A stretch of 64,000 bases of DNA, from assembly GCA_963723165.1 (NCBI GenBank), contig CAVRPP010000010.1, positions 130,023 to 194,022 of the forward strand. The letters are read 5' to 3'. This document shows positions 7,206-14,943 of this stretch, in pieces. The notes under the pieces were generated by a model. The model was not told the DNA's origin and did not search any database. It saw only the letters and a program-made list of their open reading frames with translations. Source of the DNA: UBA4744 sp963723165 (GTDB taxonomy: Bacteria > Actinomycetota > Acidimicrobiia > Spongiisociales > UBA4744). Each line of letters opens with the position of its first letter. Positions within the stretch are counted from its first letter, which is position 1. The position numbers and the translations under genes were made by a program.

Positions 7206-8062
7206 CGGCTCGCCACCAAATCACGATGAATGTCTCGCAATTCCTCCAGGACCGAATCCGGAACCTCGAGGTCTCCGCGTCCTGATCCCAATTCCAGCCC
7301 CTCTTTGTACGAACCGTGGTAGTCGGAGCCACCCGACGGGACCAGACCGAACGAGCGGGCGATGTGGGCGAGTTCCTCCCGCTGTTCCGGCAGGTAGTCG
7401 CCGTAGTAGGCGTCGATTCCAACCAGCCCGGCTGCCGACAGGCGACGATAGGTCCCTGCGAATTCGGCCGCCGAGGTGTGACCGAGAGTGTGGGGATGGG
7501 ACAGGATCGAGACGCCACCCGATGCCCGGGCCAGGCCGATGGCCTCCTCAGGTTCGAGCCGGAAGCGGGGGACGTAGGCAGGTGCCTGATTCCCCAGGTA
7601 GTCCGTGAAGGCGGTCGGGATGTCGGCCACAACTCCTTTGCGGACCAGGACGGCCGCAAAATGGGGTCTTCCAACCACACCAACCTGTGACTCCGCAAAG
7701 ACTTCGTCCATGGATATGTCGATACCCAGCTGGCGGAGACGGTCGGCGATCCGGTAGTTCCGCTGAGATCGGCTCGCCTGCAGTTCGCCCAACCGATCCT
7801 GCAGCGGCCCGTCGCCCGGCGATACGAACAGGACCACCAGGTGCAGGGCTCCCGCGGTCCACTCGCAGGAGATTTCTACACCCGGGATCAGTTCGATGGG
7901 AAGCTGCTCGGCGGCCTGCTCGGCCGGGGGGATGCCTTCCAGGGTGTCATGGTCGGTGAGGGCCACGGCCTTCAGATTCTTGGCGACCGCCTTGCGGACC
8001 AATTCGGCCGGTTCGTCGGACCCGTCGGAACGGTTGCTGTGGGTGTGTAAATCAACGGCCAT
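7202..8062 (-). CDS. PHP-domain phosphoesterase
   Basis: 286 aa. Metal-binding motifs of the PHP family are intact: DLHTHSNRSDG (H6, H8, D13), TDHD (36-39), PGVEIS, HPHTLGHT and GGSDYHG. The arrangement matches 3',5'-nucleoside bisphosphate phosphatase / RNase AM-like proteins (YciV), which hydrolyse phosphomonoesters with a trinuclear metal centre. The start codon lies 10 nt behind a TACGCT box with no ribosome binding site. It is coupled to murJ downstream; a link to cell-wall synthesis is not obvious. Confidence 0.85.
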   Translation of the reverse strand: MAVDLHTHSNRSDGSDEPAELVRKAVAKNLKAVALTDHDTLEGIPPAEQAAEQLPIELIPGVEISCEWTAGALHLVVLFVSPGDGPLQDRLGELQASRSQRNYRIADRLRQLGIDISMDEVFAESQVGVVGRPHFAAVLVRKGVVADIPTAFTDYLGNQAPAYVPRFRLEPEEAIGLARASGGVSILSHPHTLGHTSAAEFAGTYRRLSAAGLVGIDAYYGDYLPEQREELAHIARSFGLVPSGGSDYHGSYKEGLELGSGRGDLEVPDSVLEELRDIHRDLVASR

Positions 8063-8072
8063 AGTCGGTAGG

Positions 8073-8078
8073 AGCGTA
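8073..8078 (-). promoter_or_regulatory. -10 box (TACGCT) for the PHP gene
   Basis: On the minus strand, TACGCT ends 10 nt before the ATG of the PHP gene, implying a leader of at most about 3 nt. No ribosome binding site is seen. Confidence 0.4.
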
Positions 8079-8170
8079 ACGCAGGCTCCTGGACCGCAAT
8101 GGGTTCGTTTGCGCTCGGCTCCTTGTTGCTGGTTGCCTGCCGTTCGTACCGGAGCGCGGAGAACGAAGAA

Positions 8171-8971
8171 CTAGGAACCAATAGCGATTTCGACCTTTTC
8201 GATGTAGACCGTTTCCAGGGGCAGGCTCTGTTCGGTTGCCGTCGTCCCGTCTCGCCCGGTCAGCTGCACCGACCTGATCCGGTCGAGGGTGTCATCGGAG
8301 TCGACGGCGGTACCGAAAACCGAAAAGGCGTTGTCGAGACCGGCGTCTTCGCCGTCAACGACGAAGAACTGGCTGCCGGTCGAATTGGCGCCACTGTTGG
8401 CCATCGCCAGGACGCCGCGGCCATACGTGAACCCGTCCTCCGGGAACTCATCGGCGATCAGGTAGCCGGGGCCACCGTTTCCGATGGCCGTTGGGTCGCC
8501 ACCCTGGATGGCGAACTCGGGGACGATGCGGTGAAAGACCGACCCGTCGAAGTAGCCCTGCCGGGCCAGGAACACGAACGAGTTGACGGTCTCGGGAGCG
8601 ATTGAGGGGTCGAGTCGGGCAATGATGTCACCGCACGAGGTGGTGATCGTGGCCGTGACTGTGGCATCGGGCGCAATGCCCTGGTCTTCGGGGGCGGTGA
8701 AGGTCATCTCCGTCACCGGGTCCGGGGCCTCCGCTTCGCAGGCGGTCGGTTGGGAGCGATAGCCGTCGTAGTCGACAGGGATGGTCGTCGTCGCGGTCGG
8801 CTCCGAACTGTCGAACAACGTTGGCAGGACGAGCAGGACGGCCAGCACACCTACCAGGACGGTCAGCTGGGTCGCTCGCTTCCGCAGCTTGCGTTGCCTG
8901 GCCAGCTTCTCTTGCTCTTCTCGCTTCTTGGCACGGTTTTCCCGTTGTCGTTCACGCTTGTTGGTCGGCAT
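8171..8971 (-). CDS. Membrane-anchored peptidyl-prolyl isomerase (cyclophilin type)
   Basis: 266 aa. The start is set by a TATAGT box 9 nt upstream, excluding the longer in-frame extension. A very basic N-terminus (KRERQRENRAKKREEQ) precedes one membrane helix (about 37-55) and a linker. The cyclophilin domain has VFHRIVPEFAIQGGDP (catalytic arginine in FHRI), GRGVLAMANSGANSTGSQFF and NAFSVFG. It would catalyse proline isomerisation in proteins outside the membrane. The gene is divergent from lysC with 75 nt between the two starts. Confidence 0.9.
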   Translation of the reverse strand: MPTNKRERQRENRAKKREEQEKLARQRKLRKRATQLTVLVGVLAVLLVLPTLFDSSEPTATTTIPVDYDGYRSQPTACEAEAPDPVTEMTFTAPEDQGIAPDATVTATITTSCGDIIARLDPSIAPETVNSFVFLARQGYFDGSVFHRIVPEFAIQGGDPTAIGNGGPGYLIADEFPEDGFTYGRGVLAMANSGANSTGSQFFVVDGEDAGLDNAFSVFGTAVDSDDTLDRIRSVQLTGRDGTTATEQSLPLETVYIEKVEIAIGS

Positions 8972-8980
8972 AGCGACAGG

Positions 8981-8986
8981 ACTATA
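8981..8986 (-). promoter_or_regulatory. -10 box (TATAGT) for the cyclophilin gene
   Basis: A near-consensus TATAGT on the minus strand ends 9 nt before the cyclophilin ATG. The gap lacks a ribosome binding site, so the transcript is leaderless or nearly so. It sits back to back with the lysC -10 box. Confidence 0.55.
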
Positions 8987-9031
8987 GGCCTCTTCTTGGA
9001 GGGGATCGTCGGGACGGAGCCAGACCGGCGG

Positions 9032-9037
9032 TACACT
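9032..9037 (+). promoter_or_regulatory. -10 box (TACACT) for leaderless lysC
   Basis: TACACT ends 9 nt before the lysC ATG, and no ribosome binding site precedes the start. The geometry matches fxsA and the cyclophilin gene. Confidence 0.5.
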
Positions 9038-9046
9038 CCCGGCGCG

Positions 9047-10273
9047 ATGTCCTTGATAGTCCAAAAATACGGCGGCACATCGGTCGCAGACGGTGAGCGG
9101 ATCAAGCGAGTGGCAGCCCGCGTTGCCGGTACCCGGCGGGCGGGCCACGACGTGATTGTCGTTGTCTCGGCAATGGGTGGGACCACCGATGAATTGATCG
9201 ACCTGGCTCGCCAGGTCAGCTCGTCACCACCCGGCCGGGAGATGGACATGCTGCTCACCGCCGGGGAGCGGATCACGATGGCGCTGCTGGCCATAGCGAT
9301 CCACGAAGAAGGGGTCGAGGCGGTCAGCTTCACGGGTTCCCAAGCAGGCATCCTGACGGATTCGAGCCACGGGCAGGCGAAGATCCAGGAGATTCGCAAT
9401 TTCCGGGTCGAAGAGAGCCTCAAAGAAGGCAAGGTGGTCATCGTTGCCGGGTTCCAGGGAGTTGACCCGCAGTCAAAGGATGTCACTACCCTCGGCCGGG
9501 GCGGCTCGGACGCAACTGCCGTAGCCCTGGCTGCCGCCAATCACGCCGATGTGTGCGAGATCTATACCGACGTAGACGGGGTCTTCACGGCCGATCCACG
9601 CATCGTCCCCGACGCCCGCAAACTCGACGAGGTTTCGTTCGAAGAGATGCTGGAACTGGCGGCGACGGGCGCCAGGGTCCTGATGCTCCGGTCGGTGGAA
9701 TTCGGCCGCAATTTCAACGTTCCCCTCCATGTGCGCTCGTCATTCCACGACGGCCCCGGGACCTGGGTGAAGGAGACAACAATGGAACAGGCGATCATCA
9801 GCGGAATATCGCACGACACTTCGGAAGCGAAGGTCACGGTCCGGGGTGTTCCGGATCGTCCGGGCGTCGCCGCTGCCTTGTTCGAGCCTCTCGCTCTCCG
9901 GGAAGTCAACGTCGACATGATCGTGCAGAACGTGTCGAAGGACGGGACCACCGACATCAGCTTCACTGTTCCCAAGGAGCATGCGGCTAGGGCCATGGAG
10001 GTGGTGGAGAAGGTTGTTCCGGAGATCGATGCGGCCGGTGTCGATATCGACGAGGAAGTTGCCAGAGTGTCCGTGGTGGGAGCGGGCATGAAATCGCACC
10101 CGGGAGTGGCGGCCAGAATGTTCCGGGAATTGTCCGCCAACGGGATCAACATCGAGATGATCTCCACGTCGAGCATCCGCATATCCTGTGTTGTCGCCCT
10201 GGAACAGATCGAAGAAGCAGTGCGGGTCCTGCATGCTGCTTTCGAACCGCCGACCATGGTGGGGGATCTATGA
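9047..10273 (+). CDS. lysC: Aspartokinase
   Basis: 408 aa. It phosphorylates aspartate, the first step to lysine, diaminopimelate, threonine and methionine. The kinase domain opens with IVQKYGGTSV and has SFTGSQAGI, GRGGSDATAVALAA and YTDVDGVFTADP. Two ACT regulatory domains follow (about 265-408; EAKVTVRGVPDRPGVAA and VSVVGAGMKSHPGVAARMF). The start at 9047 is chosen because IVQKYGG is the family N-terminus and a -10 box lies just upstream; a longer in-frame extension back to 8750 antisenses the cyclophilin gene. Its stop overlaps the asd start. An internal start for a beta subunit is listed separately. Confidence 0.95.
   Translation: MSLIVQKYGGTSVADGERIKRVAARVAGTRRAGHDVIVVVSAMGGTTDELIDLARQVSSSPPGREMDMLLTAGERITMALLAIAIHEEGVEAVSFTGSQAGILTDSSHGQAKIQEIRNFRVEESLKEGKVVIVAGFQGVDPQSKDVTTLGRGGSDATAVALAAANHADVCEIYTDVDGVFTADPRIVPDARKLDEVSFEEMLELAATGARVLMLRSVEFGRNFNVPLHVRSSFHDGPGTWVKETTMEQAIISGISHDTSEAKVTVRGVPDRPGVAAALFEPLALREVNVDMIVQNVSKDGTTDISFTVPKEHAARAMEVVEKVVPEIDAAGVDIDEEVARVSVVGAGMKSHPGVAARMFRELSANGINIEMISTSSIRISCVVALEQIEEAVRVLHAAFEPPTMVGDL
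9782..10273 (+). CDS. lysC: Aspartokinase beta subunit from internal start
   Basis: An in-frame ATG (codon 246 of lysC) is preceded by a perfect AAGGAG at 9770-9775 with a 6-nt spacer. The product would be 163 aa, beginning MEQAIISGISHDTSEAKVTV, and contains only the two ACT domains. Corynebacterium and Bacillus aspartokinases are known to be alpha2beta2 enzymes with such a beta subunit made from the same gene, beginning at the same point. The full-length start has no ribosome binding site, so the two subunits would be translated by different modes. Confidence 0.7.
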   Translation: MEQAIISGISHDTSEAKVTVRGVPDRPGVAAALFEPLALREVNVDMIVQNVSKDGTTDISFTVPKEHAARAMEVVEKVVPEIDAAGVDIDEEVARVSVVGAGMKSHPGVAARMFRELSANGINIEMISTSSIRISCVVALEQIEEAVRVLHAAFEPPTMVGDL

Positions 10274-11283
10274 GCACCAAACGAACTGCCGTTGTCGGCG
10301 CTACCGGAGCCGTCGGCCGGGCAATGATTTCCATCCTCGAGGAGCGGTCGTTCCCCGTCTCCGATCTCCGCTTGCTGGCGTCATCGCGATCAGCGGGCAG
10401 CAAAGTCGAAACGCGCTGGGGGAAGATCGAGATCGAAGATCTTGCCACCGCCGACCCGACGGGTATCGAGATCGCCCTCTTTTCCGCCGGAGGCGATCGT
10501 TCCCGTCAGTTTGCCCCCGCCTTCGCGAAGGCCGGAGCGGTGGTGATCGACAACTCCTCTGCCTTCCGCATGCAACCCGAGGTTCCACTCGTGGTTGCCG
10601 GAGTCAACGACGCAGCCGCCGTCCGGCATGAAGGCATCATCGCCAATCCCAATTGCACAACGATGGACCTGATGATGGCGGTGGCGCCGCTCCATCGAGC
10701 CGCCGGGTTGCGGTCGATGATTGCAACTTCCTATCAGTCGGTGTCGGGGTCCGGCCAAAAGGGCATGGACGAATTGACCAGGCAGATGGGTGAGCTCGGG
10801 GCCGACCTTCCCGCTCTGGTCAACGGTGGTTGGCAAGACCCTGGCGGCGACGTGTATCCGCGGCCCATCGCCTGGAATGTGATTCCCTTCGCCGGCAGCT
10901 TGCAGAGTGAGGGCTATACCGACGAGGAGTGGAAGTTCGTCAATGAGAGCCGCAAGATCCTCGATATTCTGGATCTCAAGGTTGAACCGACCTGTGTGCG
11001 GGTGCCGGTGATGGTCGGCCACGGGATCGCGGCCAGCCTGTGGTTCGACCGACCGGTCTCACCAGAAGAGGCAGAGGTGCTGCTGGTCGAGGCCGGGGGG
11101 GTAGCGGTCTGGAAGGACAAGGTGCCCACTCCGCTCGATTCGGCCGGTATCGATGACGTGCTGGTCGGTCGCATCCGGGCGACAGTGGGCACTCCCGGTG
11201 GTATCAACCTGTGGGCGGTTGGCGACAACCTCCGCAAAGGAGCCGCCCTCAACGCAGTGCAGATCGCCGAGCTGCTCGTCTAA
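10270..11283 (+). CDS. asd: Aspartate-semialdehyde dehydrogenase
   Basis: 337 aa, ATG overlapping the lysC stop (ATGA). It reduces aspartyl-phosphate to the semialdehyde with NADPH. The nucleotide-binding loop is VGATGAVGRAM at the N-terminus. The nucleophile is C129 in ANPNCTTM. Substrate-binding residues are in YQSVSGSGQKGMDEL and in RVPVMVGHG. The lysC-asd operon is the standard actinobacterial arrangement. The stop codon is followed within 6 nt by a 49-nt palindromic element. Confidence 0.95.
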   Translation: MSTKRTAVVGATGAVGRAMISILEERSFPVSDLRLLASSRSAGSKVETRWGKIEIEDLATADPTGIEIALFSAGGDRSRQFAPAFAKAGAVVIDNSSAFRMQPEVPLVVAGVNDAAAVRHEGIIANPNCTTMDLMMAVAPLHRAAGLRSMIATSYQSVSGSGQKGMDELTRQMGELGADLPALVNGGWQDPGGDVYPRPIAWNVIPFAGSLQSEGYTDEEWKFVNESRKILDILDLKVEPTCVRVPVMVGHGIAASLWFDRPVSPEEAEVLLVEAGGVAVWKDKVPTPLDSAGIDDVLVGRIRATVGTPGGINLWAVGDNLRKGAALNAVQIAELLV

Positions 11284-11288
11284 AACCC

Positions 11289-11337
11289 GTTCTGGCGTCA
11301 ATTTTCGTGTCCTGGTGTCGGTTATCGACGCAAGAAC
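11289..11337. repeat. 49-nt palindromic element, copy 1
   Basis: GTTCTGGCGTC at 11289-11299 pairs with GACGCAAGAAC at 11327-11337 (one mismatch), enclosing 27 nt. The second copy is at 34166-34214 in the opposite orientation, with identical total length and arm sequence and a perfect 11-bp stem. Both copies lie within 8 nt of a stop codon, so a transcription-termination or mRNA 3'-end role is plausible. Confidence 0.7.
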
Positions 11338-11352
11338 AGAGAGGCGGAGGCG

Positions 11353-12066
11353 TCAGGCCGCTTTTGGACACGCTCCGCTGTCGGAATTCCGGTCGGTGAG
11401 CACCCGACCGCGGTCACCTGTTCCGCAGACTCCGACGTACCAGTCCGGGAGCATCGACCGTGCCTGGCGGTCCAGCCTCGCTCGGATCTCTGAGCGCCTG
11501 GCATGGATTGGCGGGAGGATGCCGTCGAGAACCGGACCTGGTTCGGGCAACTCTGGCGTGACAAGGGATCCCGGGCTTGGAACCGCCGAAGTCGCGGCAG
11601 AAGCTGGTGTGGATGCGTCGGGTGGAGCATCGGCGGGCGGAGTCTGATCACCGGCTAGCTGACAGAACACGACGGACACGTACGCCGTGCCGTCTGCGGC
11701 GCTGGCCAGCCCCGTGCCTATGGCCGTCCAGGCAGGGTTGGTGATGATGTTCCGATGCATGCTGCTTTCCCGAAAGGCGGCAAAAACCGCCGATACGTCG
11801 GGGGCGCTTCCGACGACTTCGCCGACGGATTCACACCCACCAAGCAGGCCGGAGAGATCGGCGTGAAACAGCTTCCCGGCTGCGGCCTGGGCCGCCGCTG
11901 AAGTCGCGGCCACCTGGTCGGCGCCGGCTACGACTGGAAGACTGCTCCCCCGAACGGTGCTCACCTGCGCTGCTATGTCGTCGGCTAGTGCGGGGGTAGC
12001 CACCCCCAGAGGGAGGGCAAGGGACAGGACCAGCACCAGCGCAATGCGTCGATTCGAATATGACAC
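11353..12066 (-). CDS. Secreted CAP/SCP-domain protein
   Basis: 237 aa from a GTG start 9 nt behind a TACTGT box. Residues 1-29 form a signal peptide ending ATPALADD. The body (about 35-130) has the CAP-superfamily C-terminal half: FHADLSGLLGG, CESVGEVVG, FRESSMHRNIITNP, then GTGLA and AYVSVVFCQL. The family's first histidine corresponds to LFHADLS. A Pro/Ala/Ser-rich tail follows. CAP proteins are extracellular, with varied and often unknown roles. Two cysteines (CESVG, VVFCQL) may form a disulfide. Confidence 0.78.
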   Translation of the reverse strand: MSYSNRRIALVLVLSLALPLGVATPALADDIAAQVSTVRGSSLPVVAGADQVAATSAAAQAAAGKLFHADLSGLLGGCESVGEVVGSAPDVSAVFAAFRESSMHRNIITNPAWTAIGTGLASAADGTAYVSVVFCQLAGDQTPPADAPPDASTPASAATSAVPSPGSLVTPELPEPGPVLDGILPPIHARRSEIRARLDRQARSMLPDWYVGVCGTGDRGRVLTDRNSDSGACPKAA

Positions 12067-12075
12067 GGAGAGGTG

Positions 12076-12081
12076 ACAGTA
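12076..12081 (-). promoter_or_regulatory. -10 box (TACTGT) for the CAP gene
   Basis: On the minus strand, TACTGT ends 9 nt before the GTG start, and no clear ribosome binding site lies between. This supports GTG 12066 as the start of a near-leaderless transcript. Confidence 0.45.
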
Positions 12082-12107
12082 ACCGAATTCGACCGAGGAC
12101 TGCTAGT

Positions 12108-12389
12108 TCATGGACACGAGCAGGGGATCTCCGAACAGCGCGGACAGCCGTTCCGGTAGCGACTCAGGGCTTCCTCGAGTCTGCACCCGGCCAGGTTGGC
12201 CAGCGAAGCAATCCAGGCCAAAACGTCGCCAAATTCCTGCAATTGTTGGTCTCGATCCCCTTTGCGGAGGGCCTGGGCGAGCTCGCCGACTTCTTCTGTC
12301 AACCAGGCGACGTTGGCCGGGACTCCCCGCGCCCGGTCGCGATGTCCGTAGGTCCGATCCATGAGATCCTGGAGCTCGTGCAGGTCCAT
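12108..12389 (-). CDS. MazG-like nucleotide pyrophosphohydrolase with Cys-rich tail
   Basis: 93 aa, a single all-alpha NTP-pyrophosphatase domain of MazG/dUTPase type. The metal site is present as TEEVGELAQAL (EExxE) and QEFGDVLAW (ExxD). These enzymes hydrolyse non-canonical or excess NTPs to NMP and pyrophosphate. Unusually, the C-terminus ends CPRCSEIPCSCP, four cysteines in twelve residues, which suggests a metal-binding appendage. The start lies 6 nt behind a TACCCT box and has no ribosome binding site. It is transcribed away from the neighbouring tRNA gene. Confidence 0.82.
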   Translation of the reverse strand: MDLHELQDLMDRTYGHRDRARGVPANVAWLTEEVGELAQALRKGDRDQQLQEFGDVLAWIASLANLAGCRLEEALSRYRNGCPRCSEIPCSCP

Positions 12390-12395
12390 TGGGCC

Positions 12396-12401
12396 AGGGT
12401 A
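12396..12401 (-). promoter_or_regulatory. -10 box (TACCCT) for the MazG-like gene
   Basis: TACCCT on the minus strand ends 6 nt before the ATG, again with no ribosome binding site, so a leaderless mRNA is likely. Confidence 0.45.
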
Positions 12402-12452
12402 GACGCATGGGGCGATTGCAAGGTCCCGGGAGCGGTTAACATACCGGCGCCA

Positions 12453-12526
12453 CGGGACGTGGCGCAGTTTGGCAGCGCGCAGCGTTCGGGACGCTGAGGT
12501 CGCCGGTTCGAATCCGGCCGTCCCGA
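12453..12526 (+). tRNA. tRNA-Pro (anticodon CGG)
   Basis: A complete 74-nt cloverleaf without an encoded CCA. The acceptor stem is CGGGACG/CGTCCCG with discriminator A; the D stem is GCGC/GCGC. The anticodon stem is CAGCG/CGCTG around loop TTCGGGA, with anticodon CGG at 12487-12489 followed by G37. The variable loop has 5 nt; the T stem is GCCGG/CCGGC with TTCGAAT. It reads CCG proline codons. A possible promoter (TTGCAA with TAACAT 15 nt downstream) precedes it. It is a single gene, not in a cluster. Confidence 0.95.
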
Positions 12527-12660
12527 CTCAAGAAACACCAGGTCAGGTCCGCCCTTCGGGGTGGTTTCTGGTTTGGGGGGTCATTACGATCGACTCGACT
12601 TGGATCGACCATGTGGCAAAAAGGCAACACTTGTTGCGCTTGATCAAGGAGAGAACCGTC

Positions 12661-13110
12661 ATGCGCCATCACCTCCATACCGAAATCGATATCGACGCAT
12701 CGCCCGCTGCCGTCTGGGCCGTCCTGACCGACCTCGGTAGCTACTCCGACTGGAATCCGTTTGTGGTTTCGTCTCAAGTCACGCCTGCCGTTGGCGAGCG
12801 CCTCACCAACCGCATTGAGCCTCCGGGAGGCAGGGCGATGACCTTCCGCCCAACGGTGACCGTCGTCGAGACCGAGCGGGTCTTCGAATGGCTGGGCCGT
12901 CCTGGCGTCCCCGGGGTTTTCGACGGCCGGCACCGTTTTGAGATTGAGCCAACTCCTACGGGATCCCGTTTTACTCAGAGTGAAGCGTTCAACGGTGTCT
13001 TGGTGCGATTCATGAAGAAGTCGCTCGACACCCAGACCGTGAAGGGCTTCGACGCTATGAACTCGGCACTGAAGATCCGTGCGGAGGCGCGCTCGGGATC
13101 CGGACTATGA
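12661..13110 (+). CDS. SRPBCC (START-like) family protein
   Basis: 149 aa. ATG 12661 is preferred because it has an AAGGAGAG site 9 nt upstream and starts the domain; the frame extends upstream into the tRNA gene, which cannot be coding. The fold signature is EIDIDASPAAVWAVLTDLGSYSDWNPF at the N-terminus (read in parts), a central basic strand and a long C-terminal helix (FMKKSLDTQTVKGFDAMNSAL). Such proteins bind hydrophobic ligands; the substrate cannot be told. A second, unrelated SRPBCC gene is at 39867. Confidence 0.82.
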   Translation: MRHHLHTEIDIDASPAAVWAVLTDLGSYSDWNPFVVSSQVTPAVGERLTNRIEPPGGRAMTFRPTVTVVETERVFEWLGRPGVPGVFDGRHRFEIEPTPTGSRFTQSEAFNGVLVRFMKKSLDTQTVKGFDAMNSALKIRAEARSGSGL

Positions 13111-13211
13111 ATCTTCCGCACATAGCTGGCGGGAATCTGACTCTGCGCTTCGACGTCGATCGCGGCGCGCTCGTCGGTCCTGCTTGCTGACAGGGCACAA
13201 CTCTCGAGGGC

Positions 13212-14468
13212 CTAAACCACCCGTTCGATACGGAGCCGGTCGATTCGGCGTCGATCCATTTCGAGAACCGTTAGCCGGTACCCGGCCACCTCGACCGAGT
13301 CACCGTCGGCCGGGATATCGCCGGTGATCGAAAGGAACAAGCCACCGGCCGTGGCGTAGGGCCCCTCGGGGAACACTGCGCCGAGAGTCTCGGCCAGCTC
13401 TTCGACCGGTACGCGGCCGTCGGCCAACCACATGTCTCCCTCAATAGCCACTGTGGCCGGGGTCCCGGGGTCGTATTCATCCTGCAGCTCGCCGACCAAT
13501 TCGGAAACGAGGTCTTTGATGGTGAGGATGCCCTCCACCCCGCCGTGCTCGTCGAGGATGGCGGCGAAACCCGCTCGTCGCCGGCGCATCTGATGGAGCG
13601 CAGTGAGCACGGGAGTGCTCTCGGGCACGTACAAAGGCTCTCGGAGCAACCGGCGGATCTGCTCGGCTCCACCCGCTTCCCGCACGCGGAAGAGATCTTT
13701 GAAGTAGAGGACGCCGAGCATCTGATCGAGGTCGGTGTCCGTGGCGAAAACCGGATACCGGGAGTGCCCGGTATCGGCTACTGCCTGTCGCACCTGGTCG
13801 GGGGTGACGGGATGTTCGAGTGCTACGACATCGACGCGCGGGGTCATCACATCGCGCACGGGACGATCGGCCAGGGAGAACAAGGAATGGATGATCTCCC
13901 GTTCGGCTTCCTCGATTTCACCGTCTTCCTCGCCGAGCACCGCCATCGAGCGGATATCTTCCTCGGTCACCAGGCTCGAGTCGTGTGCGGCATGCACTCC
14001 AAGAACACGGAGGATGGCCCTGCTCAACGCTACGAATAGGCGCGCGACCGGCCGCACGGCCCTCGACAGCCTCCAGATGGTTCCGGCCACCGTGAGGGCA
14101 TACTGGTCGGGACGTCGAGCGGCGAGGGTTTTCGGGGTGATTTCGCCTACCACCAGGATGATGGCCGTCACCGCCAGCGTTGCCAGCCACGGACCCCACG
14201 ACTCGCCCACCAGGTCGATGGCGAGGGTGGTGGCTACCGATGCTCCGAGAATGTTGACGAAGTTGTTGGCCAGCAGCAAAGTGCCAATCGTGCCTTCCAG
14301 ATCGGCCAGCAGCAGCTCCAGTTTCGCGCCACGTTTACCGCGTTGAGCGAGTTGATGGGCTCGTTCGCGCGGAACGGCCACGATTGCTGTCTCGGAACCG
14401 GACAGGAAACCAGAGGAGAGGATGCATAGGGCAAAGATGGTGAGCAGAATGAGCTGCACGGTCGTCAT
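13212..14468 (-). CDS. CNNM/CorC-type membrane protein with CBS domains (hemolysin-like)
   Basis: 418 aa. An N-terminal DUF21 transmembrane domain (about 1-190; GFLSGSETAIVAVPRERAHQ and LLLANNFVNILGAS) is followed by a CBS pair (about 205-325; VMTPRVDVVALEHPV and FAAILDEHGGVEGILTIKDL) and a CorC_HlyC domain to the end. The family is linked to magnesium transport or homeostasis; the name hemolysin is historical. The start lies 6 nt behind a TAAGCT box. It is convergent with the SRPBCC gene. Confidence 0.9.
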   Translation of the reverse strand: MTTVQLILLTIFALCILSSGFLSGSETAIVAVPRERAHQLAQRGKRGAKLELLLADLEGTIGTLLLANNFVNILGASVATTLAIDLVGESWGPWLATLAVTAIILVVGEITPKTLAARRPDQYALTVAGTIWRLSRAVRPVARLFVALSRAILRVLGVHAAHDSSLVTEEDIRSMAVLGEEDGEIEEAEREIIHSLFSLADRPVRDVMTPRVDVVALEHPVTPDQVRQAVADTGHSRYPVFATDTDLDQMLGVLYFKDLFRVREAGGAEQIRRLLREPLYVPESTPVLTALHQMRRRRAGFAAILDEHGGVEGILTIKDLVSELVGELQDEYDPGTPATVAIEGDMWLADGRVPVEELAETLGAVFPEGPYATAGGLFLSITGDIPADGDSVEVAGYRLTVLEMDRRRIDRLRIERVV

Positions 14469-14474
14469 ACGACG

Positions 14475-14480
14475 AGCTTA
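14475..14480 (-). promoter_or_regulatory. -10 box (TAAGCT) for the CBS membrane protein
   Basis: TAAGCT on the minus strand ends 6 nt before the ATG at 14468, without a ribosome binding site between. Confidence 0.45.
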
Positions 14481-14548
14481 CGAGGAGGGGGTCCCGGCGC
14501 GGCGTTGCGAGCCGGAACCCAAGGCGGTTTCGCCGGTCGGCGGTGGAT

Positions 14549-14935
14549 TCACTCCGGACGTCCGCCGGTCAAGCTGGGCCGTGCCGCGGCGATGGCTGCC
14601 CGCAGTTGTTGAGGCGTGAACGGCTTCACCACCCAGGCGTCGGCCGCGGATCTACCGGCGAGGAACTCGTCTGCGGTTCGGTCGAGCAGCAGCACGATGG
14701 ATAGGGCCTTGATTTCGTTGAGAAACTCCGCCTCACGGAGGGTGCGAGAAACCGCCATCCCGCCCATGGAACCGACTTGAAGATCGATCACGGCCACGTC
14801 GGGTTCAAACTCTTCGACGGCCCTGGCAGCCTGGCGCGGGTCTGCGATTTCATGAATGACCGTTCCGGGGTCGGAGAGAGCAGCTATTGCTTCGTTTCTG
14901 ATCCAGGGCTCGTCGACGACCAGTAGTACTTTCAT
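14549..14935 (-). CDS. Stand-alone response regulator receiver
   Basis: 128 aa, receiver domain only. Acceptor aspartate is in VAVIDLQVGSMGG and the conserved lysine in VVKPFTPQQL. The acidic pocket is reduced to VVDEP (Asp-Glu), and the conserved Thr/Ser region reads VLLLDRTAD, so phosphorylation chemistry may be altered. ATG 14935 is chosen over the TTG 9 nt upstream because a TAGAGT box lies 8 nt before it. It is divergent from the NfeD-family gene. No kinase partner is adjacent. Confidence 0.8.
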   Translation of the reverse strand: MKVLLVVDEPWIRNEAIAALSDPGTVIHEIADPRQAARAVEEFEPDVAVIDLQVGSMGGMAVSRTLREAEFLNEIKALSIVLLLDRTADEFLAGRSAADAWVVKPFTPQQLRAAIAAARPSLTGGRPE

Positions 14936-14943
14936 AGGGGGCA

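Noticed and set aside
5956..7698. 580-codon frame overlapping murJ and the PHP gene on the same strand
   Set aside because: It is out of phase with two well-conserved proteins and is extremely rich in Arg, Pro and His, typical of a shifted frame.
8750..9046. N-terminal extension of lysC by 99 codons
   Set aside because: It is antisense to the cyclophilin gene and precedes the conserved IVQKYGG start; the -10 box at 9032 lies inside it.
12469..12660. Upstream extension of the SRPBCC gene through the tRNA
   Set aside because: The segment overlaps the tRNA-Pro gene, and a well-placed ribosome binding site precedes ATG 12661.
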